A stretch of 15,830 nucleotides of DNA from an uncultured Verrucomicrobiales bacterium (GCA_937893015.1 CALBJX010000074.1:1-15830); one strand, 5' to 3'. Shown: positions 1-8,146, counted from the first letter of the stretch. The notes: generated by a model not told the origin, from the letters alone. Numbers and translations: made by a program.

Positions 1-51
1 CGTACATCGTACATCGTACTTCGTACATTCAGTTCGACAAACTGCTCATTT
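1..51 (+). repeat. Left terminal repeat: heptamer tandem plus hairpin module
   Basis: Four consecutive 7-mers (CGTACAT, CGTACAT, CGTACTT, CGTACAT; 1-28) run into a unique segment containing a small stem-loop, CAGTT-CGACA-AACTG (30-44). Positions 15-51 recur as an exact 37-bp reverse complement at 15777-15813. The block lies outside all genes, downstream of the TPR gene. I infer a dispersed multicopy repeat at which the contig ends. It lacks a T-tract, so I do not call it a terminator. The rest of the stretch up to the TPR stop (52-71) shows nothing recognisable. Confidence 0.85.
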
Positions 52-71
52 GCCGCGCCCGTCCCTGCCGC

Positions 72-2489
72 TCATTCCCCTGCCCGCAGGAAGTGGGTTT
101 TGCGGATGTTCTGTGCCCAGCGGATGAAGCTGTCGCGGATGAAGCTTAAATCGTCGGGGATGGGCCATGCGGCGGCTTCTTCCGCAATTTTGGCGGCTTC
201 CTCATAGCGACCGAGTTTGGCGGAGGTGTAGACGGCACCCGCGGCGGCGCGGCGCAGGGTTTGGTAGTCGCGTTCCTCCAGCGCGGAGGCATCGGCGGGC
301 TTCATGCGGAGCACGGCGAGGTAGTCCCCCAGCGCGAGGTCGTCCTTGCCCGCGCGGGTGCAAATCATGCCGTGGTGCAGCAGGGAGATAGCCTGATGCT
401 GCGGGCTGAGATCGGGCTCGCCCAGCATCTGCGAGGCGGCGTGCACGGCGGCTTGCAGGGAATCGGGCGTGCCTTCCTGCACCAGCAGATTGGCGAGGAT
501 GGCGTAGGCTATCATCCTGTCCGACTGGGTGAGTGCTTCCTCCTGCTTGAGCTTGTCATCAATCAGGGCGCGGGCGCTCGCCGTTTCGCCGATGCGGGAG
601 AGCACGGCGGCGCGGCGCAGGGTGCAGCGGGCGGATTGCGGCGTGCCGTCCTCCGCGCACTGGCCGTAGATATCCGCAGCGCGGCGCAGGGAATCGAGCG
701 TGCCGATGAGCTCGGCCTGCCGCGCCATGAGCATACGGGCGCGGGGCGTGAGCTCGCCCTTGGGTTGCTCGATGATGAGGTGTTGCAGCACACGCAGGGC
801 TTCCGCATGGCGCTCCTCTGCGGAGAGCAGGTGCGCGAGGTGGAGACTGAGCACGGCGTGAATGCGGGAACTGTAGTGCGCTGCGGCGGCACAGCGGATC
901 ATGAGGTCGAGCGCTTCCTGTTCCTGCCCTTTGGCCCGGAAGATGTGTTCCTGCAGGGCAAGGTAACGCAGAATCTGCTCTTCGCTCAATTCGCTGTCAC
1001 TCAGGGGGAGGAATACTTCGTCTTCGCTGATCGGGGTGTCGCCGAAGAGTTCGGGATGGGCCAGATGAAGGGCCGCCGTGTCGAGGATGACATCGGCAAG
1101 GATGCTCGGCGGCAGGGGCTTGTCGCGCAGCTCCTGCAGCAGGTGCCGCGCGGCGGCGGGATTCTCGTCCGCGAGGTAGGCTGCGGCAGCGGATTGCAGC
1201 TCGAAGCCTGTTGCAAGGGGGAGATCCGCATGTCCGAGCGTGGCGGCGACGGCCTCGGCATCATCGGCCATCAGGGCGTGGAGCAGGGCGTTGTGGTAGG
1301 CGGCGTGTTGGAGCTCGTCGCTCGCGCCTTCCGCAATGCGGAGGAACTCGCCCGCTGCCTTGGCGGGATTGTCGATGAGACCGGCGGCGAGGAAGTCTCT
1401 GCGCGGGGAAGGGGTCTGAATACCCGCCAGATAGAGGGCGGCCTCTGTGCGGTTGCCGCGTTGCAGTTGCAGGCGCACCTGTTCCAGCAACATTGTATCC
1501 GTGGCACTTTCCTTGGGCAGGGCGGCCACGGCGGCGTTCACGCAGGTGGCATCGGGCAGCAGCTCGGGGGCGTTCTCGGGATTGAGGAGGCGTTGCTGGA
1601 CGAGCAGGGAGAGCGCGGCGCGGCGCGGGTAGCGCATGTTGTTGCCCCACTCTTTCAGTCGTTCGCGGGCGGTTTCGCCTGAGAGGAAGGCTTCATGCAG
1701 CATCAGGCGGCGGAAGGCTTCCTCCAGCAGCGGGGATTCGGGATTGGAGGAGACGAAATGAAGCAGCGTTTCCTCGCCGCGCCCCTTGGCGACAGGCAGC
1801 TCGGGCAGTGCGTTGTCGTCGCGGTCATCGTCCTCCTCGGTGGGCGAGAGGGTGGGGAGCTTGTCGGCGTGTGCGGCTTCCTGCGCATAGTAGACCTCGG
1901 CGAGGGCGAGTCGCACGCGGTGGCGGGTGAGCAGGGGCAGCGTGCGGTCTCTCTCCAGACGCCGGCATTGCTCGATGGCTGCCTCGAACTCCCCTTTGCG
2001 GCGCAGGTCGGCAATCTCCAGCAGGTTCAGCAGGGGGCGCAGGCTTTCGTCCTCGGCGGCGCGTTCGTGCAGGACGGCAATCAGGGCGTCCGCTTCCGTG
2101 GCAGCCTCTCGGTTGAGGTGGTATTCCGCCAGTGCGGCGGCGGCAAGGACACGGATACTCTCATCCCCGCAGCTGAGCAGAGGGGGCAGCACCTCGTCCG
2201 GGTTCACCTCCGCACTCTGCCAAGCGCAGTAGAGTATGGCCTTGGCCGCATAGGGAAAGAGCGGGTGCCCCTGCGGCACTTGCTGCAGGGGGGCGACGGC
2301 CTGAGCGGGGCGACCGAGGGCAATGAGCGCCCGACCGCGCCAGAAAGCGGCTTCCGCGCCCTCCTCCTTCGTCAGCGTTTGCAGCGCGGCAGCGGCATCC
2401 CCCGCGCGGAGCTGCGCGGCGGCATCCGCCACCATGTCAGCGGCGGCGGGCAGCAGGGAGAGGGCGAGAAGGAGGAGCGTTTTCTTCAT
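72..2489 (-). CDS. Exported TPR-repeat protein
   Basis: An 805-residue protein with a short Sec-type signal peptide (MKKTLLLLALSLLPAAA, residues 1-17), so probably periplasmic. The rest is almost wholly alpha-helical and Ala/Leu/Glu-rich, with many degenerate 34-residue-like helical pairs. The clearest TPR-like units are near residues 25-75, 510-545, 555-615 and 757-775 (for example KLGRYEEAAKIAEEAA). An acidic stretch, EEDDDRDD, lies near residue 220. I see no catalytic domain, so a scaffold or protein-protein interaction role is likely. Its ATG overlaps the stop codon of the upstream M23 peptidase gene by 4 nt (ATGA), which implies translational coupling and joint function in the envelope. 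TPR proteins often accompany cell-wall enzymes, but the exact role is unknown. It is the last gene of the marR unit; no terminator is visible after it. Confidence 0.85.
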   Translation of the reverse strand: MKKTLLLLALSLLPAAADMVADAAAQLRAGDAAAALQTLTKEEGAEAAFWRGRALIALGRPAQAVAPLQQVPQGHPLFPYAAKAILYCAWQSAEVNPDEVLPPLLSCGDESIRVLAAAALAEYHLNREAATEADALIAVLHERAAEDESLRPLLNLLEIADLRRKGEFEAAIEQCRRLERDRTLPLLTRHRVRLALAEVYYAQEAAHADKLPTLSPTEEDDDRDDNALPELPVAKGRGEETLLHFVSSNPESPLLEEAFRRLMLHEAFLSGETARERLKEWGNNMRYPRRAALSLLVQQRLLNPENAPELLPDATCVNAAVAALPKESATDTMLLEQVRLQLQRGNRTEAALYLAGIQTPSPRRDFLAAGLIDNPAKAAGEFLRIAEGASDELQHAAYHNALLHALMADDAEAVAATLGHADLPLATGFELQSAAAAYLADENPAAARHLLQELRDKPLPPSILADVILDTAALHLAHPELFGDTPISEDEVFLPLSDSELSEEQILRYLALQEHIFRAKGQEQEALDLMIRCAAAAHYSSRIHAVLSLHLAHLLSAEERHAEALRVLQHLIIEQPKGELTPRARMLMARQAELIGTLDSLRRAADIYGQCAEDGTPQSARCTLRRAAVLSRIGETASARALIDDKLKQEEALTQSDRMIAYAILANLLVQEGTPDSLQAAVHAASQMLGEPDLSPQHQAISLLHHGMICTRAGKDDLALGDYLAVLRMKPADASALEERDYQTLRRAAAGAVYTSAKLGRYEEAAKIAEEAAAWPIPDDLSFIRDSFIRWAQNIRKTHFLRAGE

Positions 2490-3571
2490 GCTCGGCGGCG
2501 GTTGTGTTTCTGGCGGCTTTGCGTCTGCTTGGCGGGGACGGCCGGTTTGGGCTCACCCGGCAGGCGGACGAGGTTTTCCACATAGCGGCGCCCCGAGATG
2601 GTGAGGGCGGCATCCTTGCTGCTGTTCTTCACGCGGTTGCAGGTGACATTCTGTTGCAGCGTGGGCAGGGGCTTGCAGGAGAGAACTTTCGGTTCCGTCA
2701 CGCTTTCCGTGGCGGGATAGAAGGCGATGGGAACGCCCTCCGCCGTGAAGGCGATGTCATAGGCGGCGGGCAGGATGTTCACATCCCCGCCTTTGTAGAG
2801 GAAGGGGTGGCGGCGCAGGATGTCGGGCACGGCGGGGGCGGTGATGCGCACGCGGTAATGCTCGGGCAGGGTCCGGAAGTGCTCCGTCAGGGAGAGCGGC
2901 TTGCCGTCCCTGCAGGCCAGCAGCACGTCCGTGGGGTTGAAGCCCGCGAGATTCAGCCCGTTGTAGTTGCCGTGCTTATTGTCGCCGGGGGCGAAGGTCT
3001 CATATGCGCTGTGCAGCAGAAGAGCGATTTCCAGATGCACGTGGGAGCGCACGCGGTCCAGCCCACGCCCGCTGTGGCCCAGCTTGCCGAGTTCGTTGCC
3101 TGTGCCGACGAATTGCCCGGGCTCGCAGGTGACCTCCGCAAGGTGCGCGTAGAGGGAGTAGATGCTGCCCTCCGGCACGCGGTGTTCCACGACGACATAG
3201 CGCCCGTAGTTGCTGGCACCGGGGGCGGCGCTGGCATGCACCACGCGGCCGGGCGCGATGGGGCGCACCATGTCGGTGGGCTCGCCCGCGGCATCGCGGT
3301 GCAGGGGCTTGATGTCGATGCCCTCGTGCATGTGGGAGAACATCACGCTTTGGTCTGCGGCGCGGAAGGGGTTACGCACCATGCCGTAGGATCCCGCCTG
3401 CCACGGCTGCGTCTTTTCTCCTTCGAAGTTGCGATCGCAGTACATGTAGAACCCGTCATTATCCCCGCGAAAAAGCGCATCATTTTCCGTGGGCAGACGA
3501 TAGATGAGGTCCTCTGCCGCCGTGGCGGGCAGCAGGGCGGCCATGGTGAGTGTCAAAAGGAGTCCGCGCAT
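2486..3571 (-). CDS. M23/LytM family metallopeptidase (exported)
   Basis: A 361-aa protein with a signal peptide (residues 1 to about 19, ending ATAAE). The LytM zinc site is complete: HxxxD at H82-D86 (HEGID), the central histidine in YAHLAEV (H143), and HxH at H177-H179 (SHVHLEI). Family members hydrolyse peptide cross-bridges of peptidoglycan or act in wall remodelling. With all ligands present, this one should be active rather than an EnvC-like pseudo-enzyme. The insert between the H143 and HxH motifs is family-typical. About 170 residues follow the core domain, with no recognised domain and a very basic tail (RQKHNRRRA). The start is 2 nt after the stop of the upstream lipoprotein gene, and the stop overlaps the TPR gene, so the three are almost surely co-translated. 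Substrate specificity cannot be read from the sequence. Confidence 0.9.
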   Translation of the reverse strand: MRGLLLTLTMAALLPATAAEDLIYRLPTENDALFRGDNDGFYMYCDRNFEGEKTQPWQAGSYGMVRNPFRAADQSVMFSHMHEGIDIKPLHRDAAGEPTDMVRPIAPGRVVHASAAPGASNYGRYVVVEHRVPEGSIYSLYAHLAEVTCEPGQFVGTGNELGKLGHSGRGLDRVRSHVHLEIALLLHSAYETFAPGDNKHGNYNGLNLAGFNPTDVLLACRDGKPLSLTEHFRTLPEHYRVRITAPAVPDILRRHPFLYKGGDVNILPAAYDIAFTAEGVPIAFYPATESVTEPKVLSCKPLPTLQQNVTCNRVKNSSKDAALTISGRRYVENLVRLPGEPKPAVPAKQTQSRQKHNRRRA

Positions 3572-3573
3572 GG

Positions 3574-4137
3574 TCAGATGCCGGAGTGAAGTTCGCTGAA
3601 CTCTCGACCTGCGCGGTCCTTGGTTCCCTTCCGCGTTTTGGGGCGGGGGGGCAGAGGACGCGGGTTTTCCTTCAGGTAGCGCTTCTTTTCGATTTCGGGC
3701 TCCACGGGTTCCAGATTCTTGCCCAGCATCATCAGGTCGTAACCATTGAGGCCGTTCCAGATGACCAGCTTGCCGTCCGTGATGCCGCGGTCGATGTGGG
3801 TCGGCTCGAAGGCCAGCCCGTTGACGATGGGCAGAAGGTTGTGGCCTTGGTGCTCCAGCGTGGTGGTATAGAGGCGGTTTCGGTATTCCTCCTTGGTGTA
3901 GAGCACAACGCCGTAGGAGCCGTCCGGGTTGAGGAAGGAGCGGAACTTATCGCAATGTTTCAGCGCGAGGGCGGGCATGCGGTTGTAATAGCGCCCGTTG
4001 TAATACAGATTGAAACCTGAGCCCGCTTCATTGCCGCCCGATTCGGTGAGGAAAAAGACGGGATAGTCCTTTTTCTGCTGGCAGGAGACCAGAGCTCCGA
4101 TGGCAAACAGGAGGGAAAGAAGAATGTTTTTGCTCAT
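3574..4137 (-). CDS. Small lipoprotein of unknown function
   Basis: A 187-aa protein with a classical lipoprotein signal: a charged start, a hydrophobic core (ILLSLLFAIGAL) and the lipobox LVSC with the acylated Cys at 19. Residue +2 is Gln rather than Asp, which in the proteobacterial Lol rule would favour the outer membrane. The mature part is rich in Tyr and Asn (for example NLYYNGRYYNRMP) with beta-strand-like segments. It ends in a Pro/Lys/Arg-rich basic tail (RPLPPRPKTRKG) that could bind peptidoglycan or nucleic acid. I do not recognise the family. It lies 37 nt after marR and 2 nt before the M23 gene, so it is likely an accessory or anchor of that peptidase; this is inferred from context only. 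No Shine-Dalgarno sequence precedes the ATG. Confidence 0.8.
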   Translation of the reverse strand: MSKNILLSLLFAIGALVSCQQKKDYPVFFLTESGGNEAGSGFNLYYNGRYYNRMPALALKHCDKFRSFLNPDGSYGVVLYTKEEYRNRLYTTTLEHQGHNLLPIVNGLAFEPTHIDRGITDGKLVIWNGLNGYDLMMLGKNLEPVEPEIEKKRYLKENPRPLPPRPKTRKGTKDRAGREFSELHSGI

Positions 4138-4175
4138 GGGAAGAAAAACTGTTACGGAAGGGGAAATGTCTGACT

Positions 4176-4631
4176 TTATGCGCGCAGCTTGGCGACGATG
4201 CCGGCAAGGGCCGTGAGATCCTCCTCATTCAGTCCGGCCGCGCGCTCATCGATGGCGCGGTGGAAGTTGGCGTACACCTCGTCGAAGAGCTCCATGCCCT
4301 TTTCGGAGAGGCGGATGCAGACGGCGCGGCGGTCCGTGGGGTTGGGGTTGCGTTCAAAAAAGCCCTTGCCGACCATGGATTCCACCAGCAGGGAGGTGGC
4401 GGGCACCGTCATCTGCAGCTGTTTGGCGAGCACCTTCAGCGCGACCCCTTGCGGTTCCTTCTCCATGAGCAGCTGCACCTGTGCAATGGCGGAGGCTTGG
4501 CGCATGGTGAGCCCGAACATCTTTTTCTGCTGCATTGTGTTGACGGAGAGCACGCTCTGACGACGCAGGCGGTCGAGAATCTCAATCAGCTCGCGGAAGA
4601 CGACATGCGGGGTGGGGACGGAGGTGTTCAT
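4176..4631 (-). CDS. MarR-family transcriptional regulator
   Basis: A 151-aa protein with the MarR layout: an N-terminal dimerisation helix (about 8-35), a winged helix-turn-helix (about 62-90, including VLAKQLQMTVPATSLLVESM), the hallmark wing with NPTDRRAVCIRLSEKG (about 97-112, D100 and R102), and a C-terminal dimerisation helix. MarR proteins are dimeric ligand- or redox-responsive repressors that bind palindromes of about 16-22 bp near their own promoters. Cys105 lies in the wing, so redox sensing is possible but unproven. It heads the unit that continues into the lipoprotein, M23 and TPR genes, and it is divergent from the plus-strand gene at 4783. Its promoter carries an inverted repeat over the -10 box, consistent with autorepression. 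The ligand cannot be inferred. Confidence 0.9.
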   Translation of the reverse strand: MNTSVPTPHVVFRELIEILDRLRRQSVLSVNTMQQKKMFGLTMRQASAIAQVQLLMEKEPQGVALKVLAKQLQMTVPATSLLVESMVGKGFFERNPNPTDRRAVCIRLSEKGMELFDEVYANFHRAIDERAAGLNEEDLTALAGIVAKLRA

Positions 4632-4652
4632 ACGATACCTTGATTATATCGT
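4632..4652. promoter_or_regulatory. Candidate MarR operator (inverted repeat)
   Basis: Arms ACGATA (4632-4637) and TATCGT (4647-4652) form a perfect 6-bp inverted repeat separated by 9 bp. It directly abuts the marR start codon and overlaps the whole -10 box. The spacing, size and position are typical of MarR-family autoregulatory sites. Binding is inferred. Confidence 0.55.
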
Positions 4653-4671
4653 CCCGTGTGCACACTGTCCA
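4643..4671 (-). promoter_or_regulatory. Promoter of the marR-lipoprotein-M23-TPR unit
   Basis: On the minus strand, -35 TGGACA (4666-4671) and a consensus -10 TATAAT (4643-4648) are separated by exactly 17 bp. Only 11 nt separate the -10 from the ATG, so transcription should start about 4-5 nt before the start codon. This is the best sigma70-like match in the window. Confidence 0.75.
4656..4665. promoter_or_regulatory. Perfect palindrome in the marR promoter spacer
   Basis: GTGTGCACAC is a perfect 10-bp palindrome filling the -35-proximal part of the marR spacer. It may be a second operator half, or a site for another regulator acting on marR and possibly the divergent gene. Confidence 0.4.
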
Positions 4672-4782
4672 GCGAAAATATTATGATTCCTGAATAATTA
4701 TGTAACACGAGCAAGGGTTGCATTTGCTTTTTTCTGTTGACAACGAAGGGGATAATGATGAGTATAGGCGCATGCTCTATCC

Positions 4783-5250
4783 TTGGAAAAGCCCTTCGGG
4801 GTGTCAGACGATGCCCTCGACGGCGGGGCGTGCTACAGCAGCGAGCCGCCGCGGGATGATGCCCCCGTGTGGAACGGCGGCGATTGGGAAAAGAGCGGTT
4901 GGCATCCCTATCGCAACAGCAGGGGAGAGATTACTTCGTGGTATCGGTACCATATCGAGGATATCCACGAGCGGGAGTACCGCGGCGCTTGGTCGGAGCA
5001 ACTGCCGCCGGGGGCACGCCCCGTGCTGCTGACGGCGGAGCAGATAGCCGCCCATCCCCTGCTGAAGGGGGAACGCTGCCAAGGTCAGTTCTTCGTCCAT
5101 GAGCGCAGCGAGCCCCACACCCGTTCCGCGCACGCCCTCTATGCCTATCCCTTGGCGGGTGTCCTGTGGTTGGGACTCGATGTCCCCGCCACCATGCTCG
5201 GTCATCTTCCCCTCGCCCCCCTGCTTCCGTGGATGTATCCCGTGGATTGA
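4783..5250 (+). CDS. Hypothetical protein, possibly a lipoprotein with a disrupted 5' end
   Basis: The only plus-strand gene. The open frame gives 155 aa from a TTG at 4783; a GTG at 4801 is the alternative start, and an in-frame stop lies at 4765-4767. The middle is Trp/Tyr/His-rich and soluble-looking (NGGDWEKSGWHPYRN). The end is hydrophobic and Pro/Leu-rich (VLWLGLDVPATMLG, then HLPLAPLLPWMYPVD). That end loosely recalls the C-terminus of small YceK/YidQ-type (DUF1375) lipoproteins, a weak resemblance from memory. Neither start has a convincing ribosome-binding site. In another frame, AAGGGG (4746-4751) precedes ATGATG (4755-4760) and a lipobox-like MSIGACS, so the gene may be frameshifted. 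TTGACA at 4737-4742 has no good -10 at 16-18 bp. It ends before a bidirectional terminator and is divergent from marR, so the regulator may control it. Function unknown. Confidence 0.6.
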   Translation: MEKPFGVSDDALDGGACYSSEPPRDDAPVWNGGDWEKSGWHPYRNSRGEITSWYRYHIEDIHEREYRGAWSEQLPPGARPVLLTAEQIAAHPLLKGERCQGQFFVHERSEPHTRSAHALYAYPLAGVLWLGLDVPATMLGHLPLAPLLPWMYPVD

Positions 5251-5263
5251 GGAGGAAGGTGAA

Positions 5264-5291
5264 CAAGTCCGAAGAATGAAGTTCGAAAAAA
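5264..5291 (+). repeat. Heptamer repeat tract (GAAGNNN-type)
   Basis: Four in-phase 7-mers: CAAGTCC, GAAGAAT, GAAGTTC, GAAAAAA. The AAGTCCGAAG core is shared with the repeat at 15723-15757. The tract lies just after the plus-strand gene and merges into the terminator. Confidence 0.5.
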
Positions 5292-5316
5292 GTCTGACGA
5301 AACGTCAGACTTTTTT
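5286..5316. terminator. Bidirectional Rho-independent terminator
   Basis: A perfect 14-bp inverted repeat (5286-5299 with 5303-5316) has an AAA loop, a GTCTGACG core and a flanking A6/T6 run on each side. It yields a T-tract in both directions, so it should terminate both the plus-strand gene ending at 5250 and polA ending at 5366. Confidence 0.92.
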
Positions 5317-5365
5317 CTTACCCTGTGCGGCCATGCCGCGCCGAACTTCTCAATTTGTAAATTCC

Positions 5366-8146
5366 TTAATGCGCTTCCAGCCAATTCGGCGCGGTGTTCG
5401 CTTCCACCTCCAGCGGCACGCCGTTGGGGAGCGGCAGGGCACCCTCCATGGCGGCGGTGATGGCGGGGATGAGGTCGTGTTCGTCCTCGTGCAGGTCGAT
5501 GAGGAGTTCATCGTGAATCTGCATGATGAGGCGGCTCTTGCGCCCGCGCAGCAGCTCGGCCACGCGCACCATGGCAATCTTAATCATGTCCGCCGCGCTG
5601 CCTTGGATGGGGGTGTTGATGGCGGTGCGCTCGGCGGCTTGGCGGAGGTTGAAGTTGGCGGCGTTGAGGTCCGGCAGCAGGCGGCGGCGGCCGCAGAGCG
5701 TCTCCGCATAGCCGCGCTCGCGCGCTTCATCCACGAGCCTGTCCATGCAGACTTTCACGCCGGGGAACTGCTCGAAATAGCTTTCTATCAGCGCGGCGGC
5801 CTCCCCGCGCGGGCAGTCGAGCCGCTGGGAGAGCCCGAAGGCCGAGATGCCGTAGATGATGCCGAAGTTCACGGTCTTGGCGGCGCGGCGCATATCGGGT
5901 GTCACCTCCTCGCGGGGCACGCCGTAGATGCGGGCGGCGGTCTCTGCGTGGATGTCGCGGTGCTCGCGGAAGGCGGCGATGATAGAGGGGTCTTCGGAGA
6001 GCGCGGCCATGAGGCGCAGCTCCACCTGCGAATAGTCCGCGGAGAGAATGCTGTGGTGCGCATCCTGCGCCACGAAGGCGCGGCGGATGAGCTTGCCCGC
6101 CTCCGAGCGCACGGGGATGTTCTGCAGATTGGGGTTCTGGGAGGCGAGGCGCCCCGTCGCCGTCACCATCTGGAGCAGGGTGGAGTGGATGCGCCCGTCC
6201 TTCGGGGAAATGTAGCGGGGCAGAGCATCGAGATAGGTGCCCTTGAGCTTCGCCATCTCGCGGTATTCGAGAATATCGCCCACCAGCGGGGAGAGCGGGA
6301 CGAGTTTCCGCAGCGTCTCCTCATCCGTCACATACTGCCCCGTGCGGGTCTTTTTGGGCTTGGCGAGCAGCTTCATCTCGCCGAAGAGCAGGTCGCCCAA
6401 CTGGCGCGGGGAATTGAGGTTGATGGGGCGGCCGATGATGCCGTCGATGCGGGCGCGGAGCGCGTCGATGTCCGCGCCCATGGCGGCGGCGCTCTCCTCC
6501 AGCAGGGCGGGCTCTACCTTCATGCCCGCCATCTCGATATCCGCGAGCACGGAGATGAGCGGGAACTCGATGGTGCGCATCAGGGTATCCTGCTTGCTCT
6601 CCGCGAGCTTCGGGGCGAGCACGTCCGCCAGTTGCAGGGTGACATCCGCGTCCTCCGCCGCGTATTCGCCCATGGTCTCCACGGGCACGGCGGCGGTGTT
6701 CATCTCCTTGCCCGCGATGTCGGCGAGATGCACCGTGCGGTACGCGAGCAGGGATTCCGCCATGTCGTCCATATTGTGCCGCAGCTCGGGGTGCAGCGCG
6801 GTGTGGGCGAGCATCACATCAAAGAAAGGCCCGTTCACCATGAGCCCCGCCGTGCGGAGCACTTCCAAATCGAACTTCACGTTGAGCCCCACCTTTTCCG
6901 CGCTGCCCGCGAACGCTGCGCGGAAAGCCTCGGTTTCATCGCCGCCCTCCGTCACGGGCACATAGTAGGCCTCATGCGGCGTCAGGCAGAAGGACATGCC
7001 GAGCAGGCGGTCGGTCAGCGGGTCGAGCCCCGTCGTCTCCGTATCGAAGGCCCAGCGGGAGGCGGCCTCCAGCCGCGCGGCGAGCGCGGCGCGGGCTTCG
7101 GGCGTGGTCACGAGCTCGTAGCGGTGTTCCGTGCTCCTGATATCCGCGAGCACGGGGGCGGAGAAGAGGTCGAGCTGTTGCGGGGCGTCCGCATCCGCGG
7201 CGGGGGCGGCGGCACCCTCCGCCTTGGCGGGGGCAGCGGCGGCAAAGAGCTCGCCGAAGGCGGCATCGGGTTCGCGCACGCCGCAGAGCTTTTCGGCGAG
7301 CTTTTTGAACTCCAGCTTGGTGAGGATTTCCGCCAGCTGTTCCTTGTTGAACTCCTTGCGGGTGCAGTCGTCGATGCTGACGGGCAGGGGAACATCGCGG
7401 CGGATGGTGGCCAGCTTGTAGGATAGGCGTGCGCTCTCGGCATTTTGCTCCACCTTCTCGCGCAGCTTGCCCTTGATGGCGGCGGTATCGGCCAGCATGG
7501 CCTCCAGCGAGCCGAACTGCGCGATGAGCTTCTTCGCCGTCACGCCGCCCACGCCGGGCACACCGGGGATGTTGTCCGCCGTGTCGCCCATGAGTGCAAG
7601 CAGGTCGATGACCTGGGCGGGGCGTTCGATGCCCCATTCCTCCAGAAAGGCGGGCATGTCCACTTTTTCAAAATCGCTGCCTTTCTTGCCGGGCATGCGG
7701 AAGCTCGTGCGCTCGGAGAGCAGCTGGCCGAGGTCCTTGTCCTTGGAGACCATGAAGGTGTCCAGGTCGCCGCGCTCGTCCGCCAGGCGCGTGAAGGTGC
7801 CGATGAGGTCGTCCGCCTCGTACCCCGGCTCCCGCACGGTGGTGATGTTCATGGCGTGCAGGATATCGACAATCCACGGAATCGAGTCGCGCAGCTCCTG
7901 CGGCATCGCTTGGCGGGTGGCCTTGTACTCCGCAAACATCTCGTGGCGGAAGGTGGGGCCGCTGGGGTCCAGACAGCAGACGATGTGCGTGGGCTGCTCC
8001 TTCTCCAGAATGTGTACTACGGTGTTGATGAAGCCGAACATCGCGCTGGTGTTCAGCCCGGCGTTGTTGCGCATCGGGTTGTTGATAAACGCGTAGAACG
8101 CGCGGTAAATCAACGCCATGCCGTCCAGAATACAGAAAGTGCCCAT
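5366..8146 (-). CDS. polA: DNA polymerase I
   Basis: A 926-aa, full-length three-domain enzyme for Okazaki-fragment processing and repair. Residues 1 to about 290 are the 5' nuclease (D8, YEADD 109-113, SKDKDL 134-139, helix-hairpin-helix GDTADNIPGVPGVG at 187-200). An Ala/Pro-rich linker spans about 300-330. The proofreading 3'-5' exonuclease keeps its acidic residues: DTE at 368-370, NVKFD (D426) and YAAED (Y495, D499). The polymerase domain has motif A DYSQVE (704-709), motif B with R754, K757 and Y765 (RRAAKTVNFGIIYG), and motif C QIHDE (876-880), Ile replacing the usual Val. Everything needed for activity is visible. The start fits the family N-terminus; it has no Shine-Dalgarno and a -10 box 9 nt upstream. 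It appears monocistronic, between its own promoter and the terminator at 5286. Confidence 0.98.
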   Translation of the reverse strand: MGTFCILDGMALIYRAFYAFINNPMRNNAGLNTSAMFGFINTVVHILEKEQPTHIVCCLDPSGPTFRHEMFAEYKATRQAMPQELRDSIPWIVDILHAMNITTVREPGYEADDLIGTFTRLADERGDLDTFMVSKDKDLGQLLSERTSFRMPGKKGSDFEKVDMPAFLEEWGIERPAQVIDLLALMGDTADNIPGVPGVGGVTAKKLIAQFGSLEAMLADTAAIKGKLREKVEQNAESARLSYKLATIRRDVPLPVSIDDCTRKEFNKEQLAEILTKLEFKKLAEKLCGVREPDAAFGELFAAAAPAKAEGAAAPAADADAPQQLDLFSAPVLADIRSTEHRYELVTTPEARAALAARLEAASRWAFDTETTGLDPLTDRLLGMSFCLTPHEAYYVPVTEGGDETEAFRAAFAGSAEKVGLNVKFDLEVLRTAGLMVNGPFFDVMLAHTALHPELRHNMDDMAESLLAYRTVHLADIAGKEMNTAAVPVETMGEYAAEDADVTLQLADVLAPKLAESKQDTLMRTIEFPLISVLADIEMAGMKVEPALLEESAAAMGADIDALRARIDGIIGRPINLNSPRQLGDLLFGEMKLLAKPKKTRTGQYVTDEETLRKLVPLSPLVGDILEYREMAKLKGTYLDALPRYISPKDGRIHSTLLQMVTATGRLASQNPNLQNIPVRSEAGKLIRRAFVAQDAHHSILSADYSQVELRLMAALSEDPSIIAAFREHRDIHAETAARIYGVPREEVTPDMRRAAKTVNFGIIYGISAFGLSQRLDCPRGEAAALIESYFEQFPGVKVCMDRLVDEARERGYAETLCGRRRLLPDLNAANFNLRQAAERTAINTPIQGSAADMIKIAMVRVAELLRGRKSRLIMQIHDELLIDLHEDEHDLIPAITAAMEGALPLPNGVPLEVEANTAPNWLEAH

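Noticed and set aside
1..28. CRISPR-like short repeats at the left edge
   Set aside because: The units are contiguous 7-mers without spacers and without cas genes nearby.
4168..4174. GTCTGAC shared by the marR-lipoprotein gap and both terminators (5292-5298, 11535-11541)
   Set aside because: A 7-mer is expected about twice on both strands in this length by chance, and the terminator stems double the count.
4737..4767. Consensus -35 TTGACA for the plus-strand gene
   Set aside because: No acceptable -10 lies 16-18 bp downstream; GATAAT (4751-4756) is only 8 bp away and TATAGG is 20 bp away, so I did not call a promoter.
5099..7426. Open frame of 775 codons on the plus strand opposite polA
   Set aside because: It is a shadow of the high-GC polA gene: its product is rich in Arg/Gly/His/Ala with no domains, while the minus strand encodes every polymerase motif.
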